A stretch of 64,000 bases of DNA from an uncultured Anaerolineae bacterium (lineage in GTDB: Bacteria; Chloroflexota; Anaerolineae; Promineifilales; Promineifilaceae). Under the pieces are notes generated by a model. The model was not told the DNA's origin. It made no database searches and was given only the letters and a program-made list of their open reading frames with translations. Both the position numbers and the translations under genes were made by a program. Shown one piece after another: positions 18,555 through 28,594 of the stretch (position 1 is the first letter of the stretch; the number at the start of each line of letters is the position of its first letter). The stretch covers positions 62,001-126,000 of the forward strand of contig CAJQMR010000029.1 in assembly GCA_905479495.1 (NCBI GenBank), given 5' to 3'.

Positions 18555-19088
18555 CTACCAGGAAAATTTGTAACGAACGCCCTCCGGCGTTTTCTGTTCC
18601 TGCCAGCCAAACTGCTTAAGATTAATATCGGCACGACGGCCAAAGGAACGCAACGTGCCAGCCAGCCCCGGCTGAGCATAGCGCGCCGCTTCAGAAAATA
18701 GGTCTTCAGGGGATATGCCAATCTTTTGGGCACAATGATGGTAAACGGCCAGACTCACATCGACGTTGCGCTTGGGGGGAATGATGTAGTTGGAAATGAC
18801 GGCACCCACCAGGCCACTAAGCAGCCAATCGCGGCTGTTTTGCCGTACAGCCAGCGTTGCGGCCCGATGGCCATAAATGCCAAAATGGGAGCGATGTTCC
18901 TGCGCCAGGGCCAGTTGAAACTGTTCTTGCTCAACGGCCGTTCCCCGCATAAACCGGGCCACAACAGCCTGCATCTTTTCATCCGTCGCCGAAGGAATGG
19001 GTTCCGCATAATACACAACCACCTTCAGACCGGATAAATAATGCACCGTCTCATCCATAAAGGTGCGAAAGGCATTCCCATTCTTCAT
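18555..19088 (-). CDS. Conserved hypothetical protein
   Basis: Long ORF between annotated neighbours; start MKNGNAFRTFMDETVHYLSG preferred; no family recognised. Confidence 0.6.
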   Translation of the reverse strand: MKNGNAFRTFMDETVHYLSGLKVVVYYAEPIPSATDEKMQAVVARFMRGTAVEQEQFQLALAQEHRSHFGIYGHRAATLAVRQNSRDWLLSGLVGAVISNYIIPPKRNVDVSLAVYHHCAQKIGISPEDLFSEAARYAQPGLAGTLRSFGRRADINLKQFGWQEQKTPEGVRYKFSW

Positions 19089-19126
19089 GTTTCCCTCCAA
19101 ATAATTTATCTCATTTGGCTGGCCGC

Positions 19127-20605
19127 TTAGCGCGGACTCCAAAAGGGCATTGAGCCTTCAGCCAGCAATTGCTTTCGCCCACTCATCACGTTGACGATGA
19201 AGATTTGGTTACGGCCGTCTGCCACCATTGGCAGCACCAGGGCCTGGCTGTCGGGCGACCATAAACGGTGGCTCAGGGCATATTGATCAAAAAAGGGCAA
19301 AAATTGCGTCAAAAAGGGCAGCGTGGGCACAAAGCTAAACAAATATCGTCCCTCGTCTGCGTTTACATCATAAACCAGCAGGCGCAGCAAGGGCAAATTT
19401 TGCTGCTGGGCCGGTTTACCGACAGCATTTTTGTCCGTTCGGGCGTTAATGTCCCCTTCCCCACTGCGGAAAATACTCAGGGCGGCCAGGTAACGGCCGT
19501 CTGGCGACCAAAAGAAGGCAATGATGGGATCACTGCTCAACAGTCGTATCTTGCCAGTGGCCGCGTCCATCAACCGCAGCGGCCCGATAAAACTGCTGCT
19601 GTTCGGCTCTGTGCCGTTGGTAAAGGCCAGCTGGTTTGCCGTCGGGCTCCAGGCCAAAGCCACCTGGCCCGCATGGCGCTGCTGCTCCACCGCCTCCGAT
19701 TGTGTATCAACAACGGCCAGACGACTGCTGCCGCCCGGAATTTCTTCAGCATAGGCCAGGTAACGGCCGTCTGCCGAAATGCCTGGCGTCTGGAAAAAGC
19801 CTGGGGCAGCAATGTCATCCCCTGTCCCATCACCATTTGCCGTAACCAGTTCCAGCCGAGAAGCTTCCCCAGAAAAACCACTGTGGATCAACATCTGTTG
19901 GCTGTCGGCGGTCCATTGCCAATAAAGTGGCCCGCCAATGGTGAGCAAGCGGCTGTCAGCAGAGCCATCGGCCTGCACCAGATGCAGCCCCATGCCATCG
20001 GGGTGGCTGGCTAAAAAGCTAACCTGGCTGCTGTCTGGCGACCAGTAAAGGTAAAATGGGCCTTCATCCCGGTCGGTATACAGGGGTTCAGGGGCCACAT
20101 CGGTGGGGCCATCAGCCAGCACAAACAGTCCAGCCCCCGTGCGATCCGCACCAATGGCCGCAATGGAACGGCCGTCTGGTGACCAGGCTGGAAATTGAAA
20201 ACGTTGTTGTGCATCGGTGAGCCGTCGCACCTCACTGCCATCGGGGGCCAGGGTCACAATTTGCCCCGCACCATTCACATAAACAATACGATTGATAGCT
20301 GCCCCATCCTCAGCTGGGAACAGCGGCTGGACGGTGGCGATTGGGTCACCAACTGTGCTGGTTTCTTCCTCGGCCAAATCAGATTCGCTAGAAACGGCCG
20401 TTGCCTCAACAATAGGATCGGGCTGGCTTGGCTGATCCGGTTGCGACTGCTGCTGGTAGAAAAAATACCAGATTGCCCCGCTGGCAGACATCCCAATAAG
20501 CGACAACACCACAATAATTGTCAGGATAATGCGACAACCGCTGGGACCGCTTTTTGGTTCCGGTATCGCTACAAAAGGATCATCACCAGGCTCAAATTCA
20601 GACAT
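19127..20605 (-). CDS. Membrane-anchored TolB/PD40-like beta-propeller protein
   Basis: N-terminal TM IILTIIVVLSLIGMSASGAIWYFF; repeated WSPDGRS / WSPDSSQ / ISADGRYLA / WSPDGRYLA blades. Confidence 0.85.
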   Translation of the reverse strand: MSEFEPGDDPFVAIPEPKSGPSGCRIILTIIVVLSLIGMSASGAIWYFFYQQQSQPDQPSQPDPIVEATAVSSESDLAEEETSTVGDPIATVQPLFPAEDGAAINRIVYVNGAGQIVTLAPDGSEVRRLTDAQQRFQFPAWSPDGRSIAAIGADRTGAGLFVLADGPTDVAPEPLYTDRDEGPFYLYWSPDSSQVSFLASHPDGMGLHLVQADGSADSRLLTIGGPLYWQWTADSQQMLIHSGFSGEASRLELVTANGDGTGDDIAAPGFFQTPGISADGRYLAYAEEIPGGSSRLAVVDTQSEAVEQQRHAGQVALAWSPTANQLAFTNGTEPNSSSFIGPLRLMDAATGKIRLLSSDPIIAFFWSPDGRYLAALSIFRSGEGDINARTDKNAVGKPAQQQNLPLLRLLVYDVNADEGRYLFSFVPTLPFLTQFLPFFDQYALSHRLWSPDSQALVLPMVADGRNQIFIVNVMSGRKQLLAEGSMPFWSPR

Positions 20606-20614
20606 AAGCTTCTC

Positions 20615-21718
20615 TCACGTTTCTAACGGCCGAAAACCACCACCACGCACATCTTCCACCGAGGTCAAAATAACAAACGCCTGGGGATCAGCCTGATAAA
20701 CCAGCCGCTTGAGGTGCGCCTTTTGCCGTGCTTCCAAGACACACATCAATACCCCATGATCTTTGCCGGTATACATTCCTTTGGCATTAATCAGCGTCAC
20801 GCCTCGCCCCAGCTCTTTTAGCAGCAGCTTGCTCACCGCCTCTATTTGGTCAGAAATCACATAGGCCAGTTGTTTGCGGGTATCAAACCGGGCCAAGCGA
20901 GGCAGATCCGTCTCGAATGTTTCCCAGGTAAGCTGCCGCAGGCGCTGCAGAAAATTACTCCAACGGGAAGTGGTTTCGGATAACACTTCCCCCTGCGTTT
21001 CTCGCAAACTAGCAGTAAACAGTCCCAGCGCAATCAACGTCCCATTAAATACAAAACCGGTCGCGATGACGAGCCAACCCGGCAGCGGCCCCATCGACGC
21101 CCGCTCTATAAACTCAGGCAAACTATCAATTTCTGTAGGATGCATAAATATTTTGCCAATCCAGCTGCCCGCCAAAATCAAAAAAATGGGCGCGTAGTTC
21201 CGCCGATAACGACGCCCCAAGGCCTCCATCAGCCCAATGGGGAAGCGGGGATTGTTGAGGCTGTCAGTAATTTTGTCGGCCCAATCGGCATGGGGCATAA
21301 AGGGAGGGGACAGCAAGCCAACAAAGAAGTTCTTTTCCATCACCCGCACCCGGTACGTCCACAGCTCGTAATAGCGGTACCGGCGTGCCTCAATGAATAG
21401 AAACAGCAAAACGAGAAATGAATCAATCAGCAAAATGGAGGCCGTGTTCTCTGGTTCGCTAAAAACAAACGTCAGCGCCGCACCGGTGGTGATCACCGCC
21501 CAATTGGTGGTGGCATCCAGCCGCTGCCGCCAGGAATTGGAGCGCGACATCTCGCCACGATAGAAATGAATCATGGCGTTGGTAAAGTTACCGCTGTCTA
21601 AACGCTGTCCGGCAAACTCCCAGACGTGCTCCAAATCCGTATTCCCTGGCGGGGGTGGGTAGGCATATTCATTGGGTTGTTTGTCAGGTTGTTGATCCAT
21701 AGTCTCCTTCCTAATCAT
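20615..21718 (-). CDS. DUF2270-like integral membrane protein
   Basis: AMIHFYRGEMSRSNSWRQRLDATTNWAVITTGAALTFVFSEPE; RRYRYYELWTYRVRVMEKNFF. Confidence 0.75.
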   Translation of the reverse strand: MIRKETMDQQPDKQPNEYAYPPPPGNTDLEHVWEFAGQRLDSGNFTNAMIHFYRGEMSRSNSWRQRLDATTNWAVITTGAALTFVFSEPENTASILLIDSFLVLLFLFIEARRYRYYELWTYRVRVMEKNFFVGLLSPPFMPHADWADKITDSLNNPRFPIGLMEALGRRYRRNYAPIFLILAGSWIGKIFMHPTEIDSLPEFIERASMGPLPGWLVIATGFVFNGTLIALGLFTASLRETQGEVLSETTSRWSNFLQRLRQLTWETFETDLPRLARFDTRKQLAYVISDQIEAVSKLLLKELGRGVTLINAKGMYTGKDHGVLMCVLEARQKAHLKRLVYQADPQAFVILTSVEDVRGGGFRPLET

Positions 21719-21817
21719 ATCCCACCGCTTACATGGGCTTATCTATTTTAATCGAATGCCAACATTGGGGGGAAATTTGGGCGATAGATACGGCCGTTCG
21801 TGTTAAAATTGATGCTT

Positions 21818-22321
21818 ATGAAACAACGAACAATCGAACCAAAAAATTCACAAGCAGTTCCCGAGGATGTGCGCTCTCCTTTCATTCGGCGGGCCGGTAC
21901 GGTTCTGGCCATTTCATATCCTGTTTTGGCCATTTCTACCGGATTCCGTGCGGCCTACCAGCTGTTCCTAAAAGAAGGTGTGGTTAACTATACGGGTCCA
22001 ACCTTAAGTGCCATTGCCGCTCTATGTTACCTTACGGCCACAATTGGCTTCGCCTATCGTCGCCGTTGGGCCTGGTGGCTGTCTGTTTTGGTATTGGGCT
22101 TTGAGACGTTAATGACGCTGATTGTGGGCACACTCAGCCTCAGCAATCCTGAATTAATTGGCAGCACGGTGTGGCGGATGTTTGGCATTGATTATGCTTT
22201 CTTCCCGCTGGTCCAGCCGCTGTTGGGGCTGGCCTGGCTGTTCCACTGGGAAACGCTGGAATCGTATGGGATACGGCCGTCTGATCCCCCTACAGATGCG
22301 TCCCATGCTCCGCATGAATGA
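21818..22321 (+). CDS. Small multi-TM membrane protein
   Basis: Four hydrophobic stretches after [27 protein letters not shown]. Confidence 0.6.
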   Translation: MKQRTIEPKNSQAVPEDVRSPFIRRAGTVLAISYPVLAISTGFRAAYQLFLKEGVVNYTGPTLSAIAALCYLTATIGFAYRRRWAWWLSVLVLGFETLMTLIVGTLSLSNPELIGSTVWRMFGIDYAFFPLVQPLLGLAWLFHWETLESYGIRPSDPPTDASHAPHE

Positions 22322-23270
22322 TGCGCCGCGTGCCCGTTTCTGAACGAATGAGCAAGGAATGGGTTGAGGCGTAGCTGCCCCAAAACTGCATCGCTCGCAG
22401 CAGGGCGCTGTCTGTGATACTGGTCGCAGCAAAAAAGATCTGATTGCTGTTGACCAATTCAGAGCAGGTCATAATCCGATTTTCATCCAGGCCCGCCCGT
22501 TGAATATTTTCCCGCTCGACGGCGTTTTGCGGCCGTAAACGGGCCAGCATCGCCCCCGCAGAAGCCTTTACAGCACAGGCGGCCAGCACACCCTGCGACA
22601 CACCGCCAATGCCCATGAGTACATCCACATCTGTATCGGTCGTAGCGGCAATGAGCGCCCCCTCAGCATCGCCCTCATCACGCATCAACACACGAGCGCC
22701 GCTCTCCCGAATTTCATTAATCAAATCCCGATTGCGCTGTCTGTCTAACACAATCACCGACAAGTCACGCACAGACTTGTTTTTATGGCGGGCAATGAGC
22801 GCCAACGTCCAGGCGGCTGGCGCATCCATACATTGCGGCACCAGGGCAGCGGCTGCCTTGCGATCGACTACAATTTTGTCCATGTACTTGGCGGGCACAG
22901 GTGACCAAACCGAACCGCGCGGGGCAATGCCTACCACCGAAATGGCTCCCGGCTTGCCCTGAATCAGCAGATTGGTCCCGTCAATGGGATCGACCAACAC
23001 ATCCACTTCTGGACCATTGCCCGTGCCCACAGCTTGGCCACTGCACAACGGCGAATCATCTCCCAACCGACTTTCTTCACCAATGACGATACGGCCGTCC
23101 ATTTCTAGCGTGTTTAAAGCATCGGCCATCGCCCGCGTCGCCGCTCGATGGGCACCGGCAAAATCACCAGACCCCACCCAGGACCCAGCCGCCAAAGCAG
23201 TCGTTTCCGTCACGCGCACTAAATCAAGCCCAATATTCCGCGATAGTTGCTCATCAAAATGATTGTTCAT
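22290..23270 (-). CDS. glpX: Class II fructose-1,6-bisphosphatase
   Basis: [36 protein letters not shown]...[13 protein letters not shown]...[17 protein letters not shown]. Confidence 0.93.
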   Translation of the reverse strand: MNNHFDEQLSRNIGLDLVRVTETTALAAGSWVGSGDFAGAHRAATRAMADALNTLEMDGRIVIGEESRLGDDSPLCSGQAVGTGNGPEVDVLVDPIDGTNLLIQGKPGAISVVGIAPRGSVWSPVPAKYMDKIVVDRKAAAALVPQCMDAPAAWTLALIARHKNKSVRDLSVIVLDRQRNRDLINEIRESGARVLMRDEGDAEGALIAATTDTDVDVLMGIGGVSQGVLAACAVKASAGAMLARLRPQNAVERENIQRAGLDENRIMTCSELVNSNQIFFAATSITDSALLRAMQFWGSYASTHSLLIRSETGTRRIIHAEHGTHL

Positions 23271-23274
23271 AATC

Positions 23275-25434
23275 CTAAAACTCCACTGCTTCCAGGAGTC
23301 CTGCTGAGGCCCAGGCCAGCATGCCACCTTGCAAAATCTGCACATTCATACACCCGATGTGCTGTAAAGCAGACGCAGCACGTCGGCTGCGGCGGCCGCT
23401 GCGGCAAACCAGCACAATCTGTTTATCGGCTGGTAGTTTCACCTCTTCAGCCAATATTTTTGGCAGCGGAACCAGCCTGGCCTCGGCAATATGTCCCTGG
23501 TTATATTCACGCGGTTCACGCACATCCACCACATACGGTTTGTCGCCATTGCTCACCGACCCAGGATTCAGCCATTGCCAAAGCTCCCTGGCTTCCACGG
23601 TCAAAATATGGTCCGCTTCTATGTCACCCATCAGCGGAATGTCGGCCAAATCTATGCGCTTGGGCAAATTCTGGCACTCCCGAAAAGCCCGAATGGGGCA
23701 TTCGTAAATGCAAACGGCGGGGTCTAGCTCCTGGTGGAAAATCTTACCAATGGCTTCGTCTTCATTCAGGATATGATCCGCCCCCAGAAATGAATCAAAT
23801 TGTGATGACAGCATCATCTGCTCGACACGATAATTGGTTCCCACCATAAACACATCGCCACCCTGTTCACGGTAGGATCGCACCAAACTTTCTAACATAT
23901 GAATGCCGCTAAAATCACAGGTGTTCACATGATCCAGGCGAAGCAACAAGTAACGCTGATCGGGATGGGCTTCTGCATAATCGGTAATGAATTCTTCCAC
24001 ATAATTCACCGCACCAAAATACAGATCGCCATAGACTTCGATGATGGACAACTGCGGACAAGGCTCTTTGTCGGGACGATAAATAAAATGGCTAAAGTTC
24101 TCATCCGGCAACACGGCTTGAATACGGGGCGTGCTGGTGCGCCAGATAAACAGCGCCAGCGAAAAAATGATACCCATCAAAACAGCAAATTCAATCGCCA
24201 AAAACAGGGTGCCCACCAAGGTAATCACCATGATGGCCGCATCTCCAGGATGGCTGCGCCAAATACGCGAAATTTCGGCCCGGTCGATCATGCCATACGC
24301 GGTAACAATCAAGACGCCAGAGAGGGCAGAGATGGGCAGGTAGGCGGCCAGTGGGGCCAGGGTGAACATGGCAATCACCATGAAAACACCAGAAAAGATA
24401 GAGGCCATCGACGTTTTCGCACCAGCTTTATAGTTGACGGCCGATCGTGAAAACGACCCTGCGCCAGCATAGCCAGAAAACAGCCCCATAAAAATGTTGG
24501 CCACTCCCTGCCCCACAAACTCTTGATTACTGTCCAACCGCTGCCCTGTTTGCGCCGCAATGGAGCGGGTAATGGCAGCTGCTTGTACCAAACCAATTGC
24601 CCCCACCGCCAATGCCCCAGCCGACAGTTTGCTGATAAGATCCAGGTTGAAGAACGGTAAATTTGCCAGAGGTGGCAGGGTAGCTGGGAGCTGGCCAATT
24701 ACTGCAACATTTTGCTTGTCCAGCCCAAAAAGATACACCACGAGTGACGCCAAAACCATTACCAACAGAGCCGCTGGCAATCGGGAACTAATCCGTTGCA
24801 TAATGATTATGAGGAGCATGGTGCCGATACCTATCATGGCCGTCGGTGTATTCAAATGGATAAATTCTGCTACCACGCTGGTAAGCGTGCCAATGGTGCC
24901 AGAACCAGCAGAGGCCAGCCCAAGCAGTGGGTGCAGTTGCTTGATGGCAATTAAAATCCCAGCACCACTCGCGAAACCCACAATAACCGAATGGGAAACG
25001 AAGTTTACCAGCATGCCCAACCGAACTAAACCCAACCCGAGCTGAAAAACACCAGCCATAGCAGCCATTAGCCCGGCAGCTATCGCATATTCTGGCGTTC
25101 CAACAGCGACAACGGCCGTTAATGAACTGGCAATCAACAAAGAAAGGGCGTTCGCTGGCCCTGTATGCATCTGGTCAGATGATCCCCAAAGCCCCCCAAC
25201 AATAGAGCCAACTATAGCTGCATACAGTCCCATTTGCGGGGGCAGCTCGGCAATAAGGGCAAACGCAATCGATTGTGGTAATAAAATGACGGTAACAGTT
25301 AAGGCAGCAATGAGGTCTGGGCGCAAATTGGCACGATCATAGGTGCGGAAAAGTTGAACGGGCTTTTGGAGATAGTGGACAGCCGGGGCAATGGATTGGT
25401 GGACATTGACTCTAGCTCCCAACTTGGCGAACAT
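23275..25434 (-). CDS. SulP-family anion permease with STAS and C-terminal rhodanese domain
   Basis: LRPDLIAALTVTVILLPQSIAFALIAELPPQMGLYAAIVGSIVG; STAS region; rhodanese YVVDVREPREYNQGHIAEA...VLVCRSGRRSRRAA. Start MFAKLGARV at 25434 preferred over 25644. Confidence 0.88.
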   Translation of the reverse strand: MFAKLGARVNVHQSIAPAVHYLQKPVQLFRTYDRANLRPDLIAALTVTVILLPQSIAFALIAELPPQMGLYAAIVGSIVGGLWGSSDQMHTGPANALSLLIASSLTAVVAVGTPEYAIAAGLMAAMAGVFQLGLGLVRLGMLVNFVSHSVIVGFASGAGILIAIKQLHPLLGLASAGSGTIGTLTSVVAEFIHLNTPTAMIGIGTMLLIIIMQRISSRLPAALLVMVLASLVVYLFGLDKQNVAVIGQLPATLPPLANLPFFNLDLISKLSAGALAVGAIGLVQAAAITRSIAAQTGQRLDSNQEFVGQGVANIFMGLFSGYAGAGSFSRSAVNYKAGAKTSMASIFSGVFMVIAMFTLAPLAAYLPISALSGVLIVTAYGMIDRAEISRIWRSHPGDAAIMVITLVGTLFLAIEFAVLMGIIFSLALFIWRTSTPRIQAVLPDENFSHFIYRPDKEPCPQLSIIEVYGDLYFGAVNYVEEFITDYAEAHPDQRYLLLRLDHVNTCDFSGIHMLESLVRSYREQGGDVFMVGTNYRVEQMMLSSQFDSFLGADHILNEDEAIGKIFHQELDPAVCIYECPIRAFRECQNLPKRIDLADIPLMGDIEADHILTVEARELWQWLNPGSVSNGDKPYVVDVREPREYNQGHIAEARLVPLPKILAEEVKLPADKQIVLVCRSGRRSRRAASALQHIGCMNVQILQGGMLAWASAGLLEAVEF

Positions 25435-25533
25435 GAACGCAGCTCCTTCTAAGTTTTTTTGGTGAATGCTTGACTTATCTGGAGTGTACGTCGGCAGGAA
25501 ACGGCCGTCAAGAAGAATGACTGGAAATGGGGG

Positions 25534-25597
25534 CCAGACCCCAAGGATTTGATAACCACAAAATTCAGACGTCTTAAAATAAACCCTTGGGGTCTGG
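25534..25597. repeat. 13-bp inverted repeat between sulP-like gene and TPR gene
   Basis: CCAGACCCCAAGG (25534-25546) / CCTTGGGGTCTGG (25585-25597). Confidence 0.8.
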
Positions 25598-25606
25598 ATG
25601 ATGAGC

Positions 25607-28594
25607 TTATGGCAAGAACTGGATGGAAGCCATGATTTCTTCAATCAGCGGCAGATTCGGCTCAAAATCGGGTGCTGACGTTTCGGCCGTAAAAAACCAG
25701 ACGATGCTGTTCTTATACACAAGATATTGACGCCCCATCAAAATCTCGTCATTACCCAAGCCATCTTGCAGAACCAGCTCATACTCCTGAATATAGGTTC
25801 GGACCCCGTCAATCTCGCCATATTGGGTTTGGGTAATCGTGAGCCCTTCCGTTTGGCTCAAATTCTCCGAAACAATGGGCACAATATCATTAAGTGTCAG
25901 GCCAAACACACCGGTAACGGGGATCAGATTAACAACGATATAGCCACCGTCTTGAAATTCCTGAAAAACAAGAAAACTAAAATCATCTTCTGAACTCAGT
26001 AACGGCCGTTCCCATTCTGCCGGGTACGAAATCTGGAAACCCAAATCATCATCGGTGTAAGTAGCCAACCCGTTCACCGCTACCAGCAGCCCTTTTTCGG
26101 CAGCCAGCCAATACTCCGCCTCACTAATCAGATCAATGATGGAAGCCATACCCAGGAATTGCTCAAAATCTGCTTTGTAATTGGCTTCTTGTTCCAGGTT
26201 CAAATAAGCAAATGCCCGACTGTATAACAACCCTTCGGCCAATTCAGAGGATTCCTCTTCGTCCAGGCCAGCAGAGAAGGTAGCTATCGCTGCCTCAAAC
26301 CGACCCAGTGCCATTTCCATGTCGCCCTGGGTGTAAAATTCGTCAACGAAATCTGGCTTTACCGCCAGCCACAAATCATATTGCCTCTCCGCCTCCGCCA
26401 AATCTTCCAGGCCATAGGCAGCATAAAACAGCAGCCGATGCGCGTCATAAGCCTCTGGCTCGTATGCCAAAATCTGTTCGGCCGTTTCCATCACATCCTC
26501 ATACTGCTCATCGGCCAACAACGTTTCGGCACGAACAAAATAGGCAAAAACGAACTGGGGATTTATATCCAGTGCCCGGTCCACATCCGCCAGGGCGCGT
26601 CGGTTATTATCTTCAAATTGGTGAATAACAGCTCGGATGGCATAGGCACCGGCAGAGGATGGGTCTTCGGCCAAAACTTCATTAACCAGTTCCCAGGCAG
26701 TTTCCAATTCATCATTAAACAGCAAGTGCCAGGCCAAATCCAATCTTTCAGCCAAACCATTGTTGCTAACAGCCACCGCTTGCTCTAAATACTCTCTTTC
26801 CAAGGCCACGTCATCATTGGCTTTAGCAACCGAAGCTAAACCATATCGGGCCTCGCTAGATTCGTCATCGAGCATCAGGCTGGTTTCAAAATCAGCCTGG
26901 GCGTTTTCATATTCCCCCAGGTCTAAATAAAGATAGGCGCGTACCTGGTAACTTTGCGAGTTTTCAGGCAGCAACTCAATGGCCTTGCTGTAAGCTGCCA
27001 ATGCCTGCTCTTTATCTCTCACAACATATTGGTAATAGTAACCAGACAGCATGTGCGCTCGATACCAATTTGGCCACTGCTCTAATACATGCTGGCTGAT
27101 TGCCTCAATATCGGTGTAGTCATATCGTTCCCCCCGAAAAGTAGCCTGGTAAGCAATGGCCGGAGCAAAATCGGGGTTGAGCGCCAAGCTTGCTTCTAAA
27201 TCGGCTGCTACTTTCTCGCGGTCGCTGGTATACGGGTAATAAATTGACCGGTAATAGTAGAATTCAGGACGGCCGTTATCCAGCGCAATCGCCTGGTTCA
27301 TGAGCGCCACAACCAGCGCATGATCGTAATTGTCCGCCGCAACCATCGCCTGAGCCCACAATGTCGCCGGGGCTTCGGGTTGCAGGGCAGCCGCAGACTC
27401 AGCCTGAGATTCCGCTTCAGCATACGCACTTACCTCACGCAAGTTGTACACGCGCAGCGCCATCGCCTCGATGTCTTCAGGATCATGCGTCAGGGCCATT
27501 TCCAATTCGGTCAGTGCCTCATGCACTTTGCCTTGCCAGGTCAACACCCCCCCTTTCACAGTGTAAGCCAAAGCCGTCGTCTCATCTTGGGCCAGTGCAG
27601 CATCCGCTTCGGTCAGCGCCGTTTCGTTATCAAAAGCACGGTAGGCTTGCCAGGCCAGCACGGCGTGGGGCCAGGCCAGGGCATCATCCAGTGCCAAAGC
27701 GGCCTCGGCTTCGGTGACGGCCGTATCCAAATCTCCCTGCGCAAAATAAATGCGAGCGCGCAGCTGGTGCAGCGCCGCCATGTCAGCCTCAGATAATTCA
27801 TCCGTAAGGGCTAGAGCCGCTTCGCTCACGGCCAGGGCACCCGGCCAGCGCCCCACCTCAGCCAACAACATCGCTTTCTCTGGCAGCAGCCGCGCCTGCT
27901 GCTCGGGGGTCAAGTCAACCTCAAGCGTTAAAGCGCGATCAAGTGTGGCCAATGCTTCTTCTGCGTCCAAATTGGCCAGAGCAAATTCGGCATTGAGGGT
28001 GTGTAGTTCAGCAACCGTATCTTCTGGCAGGTAGTTTGCTAAAGGGATAGCCGTGGCAACGGCCGTTTCTCGGTCATCATCCCCCAACAATTCGGCAGGC
28101 AGCAGGGCCAGATTGGCATTTAGCCTGGCTTTTAAATGCTCGGGCAGCAGATCTGCCTGGGTCAACGCTTCCCCAGCGCCAGCTTTCGCATTCTCATAGT
28201 CCGCCTGCTGAAAATAACTGTCTGCCTGATACGCCACAATATCCACCTGATTAGGGTCTGCCAGCAGCGCCAACTCAAAATCAGTCTGGGCCGCTTCCAA
28301 ATCGTCGTTTTGGTAGTAGGCTACGCCGCGCAGCGCCGTGGCTTCCACCGTGTGCTGGCGGATAAACGGCGGCCATAATTGCAATAAACTGGTGAATTCA
28401 GTTACGGCCGTATCCCATTCCCCCGCAGCAATCGCCGCCTGCCCCGCTTCCCAATGCCGCGTCTCTAACTGACGCACCACCACACCGCCAGCAACAACGG
28501 CCAACAACAGCACAATAAAAACAACCAGCCACCAGCGGCGACGTTTCTTTACAGGCGGGGTCATATTCATTTCGGCTTCTGGCAACGTATCCAT
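25607..28594 (-). CDS. TPR-repeat membrane protein with C-terminal PsbP/MOG1-like domain
   Basis: N-terminal TM WWLVVFIVLLLAVVAGGVVV, many TPR-like repeats, C-terminal LGFQISYPAEWERPLLSSEDDFSFLVF. Confidence 0.75.
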   Translation of the reverse strand: MDTLPEAEMNMTPPVKKRRRWWLVVFIVLLLAVVAGGVVVRQLETRHWEAGQAAIAAGEWDTAVTEFTSLLQLWPPFIRQHTVEATALRGVAYYQNDDLEAAQTDFELALLADPNQVDIVAYQADSYFQQADYENAKAGAGEALTQADLLPEHLKARLNANLALLPAELLGDDDRETAVATAIPLANYLPEDTVAELHTLNAEFALANLDAEEALATLDRALTLEVDLTPEQQARLLPEKAMLLAEVGRWPGALAVSEAALALTDELSEADMAALHQLRARIYFAQGDLDTAVTEAEAALALDDALAWPHAVLAWQAYRAFDNETALTEADAALAQDETTALAYTVKGGVLTWQGKVHEALTELEMALTHDPEDIEAMALRVYNLREVSAYAEAESQAESAAALQPEAPATLWAQAMVAADNYDHALVVALMNQAIALDNGRPEFYYYRSIYYPYTSDREKVAADLEASLALNPDFAPAIAYQATFRGERYDYTDIEAISQHVLEQWPNWYRAHMLSGYYYQYVVRDKEQALAAYSKAIELLPENSQSYQVRAYLYLDLGEYENAQADFETSLMLDDESSEARYGLASVAKANDDVALEREYLEQAVAVSNNGLAERLDLAWHLLFNDELETAWELVNEVLAEDPSSAGAYAIRAVIHQFEDNNRRALADVDRALDINPQFVFAYFVRAETLLADEQYEDVMETAEQILAYEPEAYDAHRLLFYAAYGLEDLAEAERQYDLWLAVKPDFVDEFYTQGDMEMALGRFEAAIATFSAGLDEEESSELAEGLLYSRAFAYLNLEQEANYKADFEQFLGMASIIDLISEAEYWLAAEKGLLVAVNGLATYTDDDLGFQISYPAEWERPLLSSEDDFSFLVFQEFQDGGYIVVNLIPVTGVFGLTLNDIVPIVSENLSQTEGLTITQTQYGEIDGVRTYIQEYELVLQDGLGNDEILMGRQYLVYKNSIVWFFTAETSAPDFEPNLPLIEEIMASIQFLP

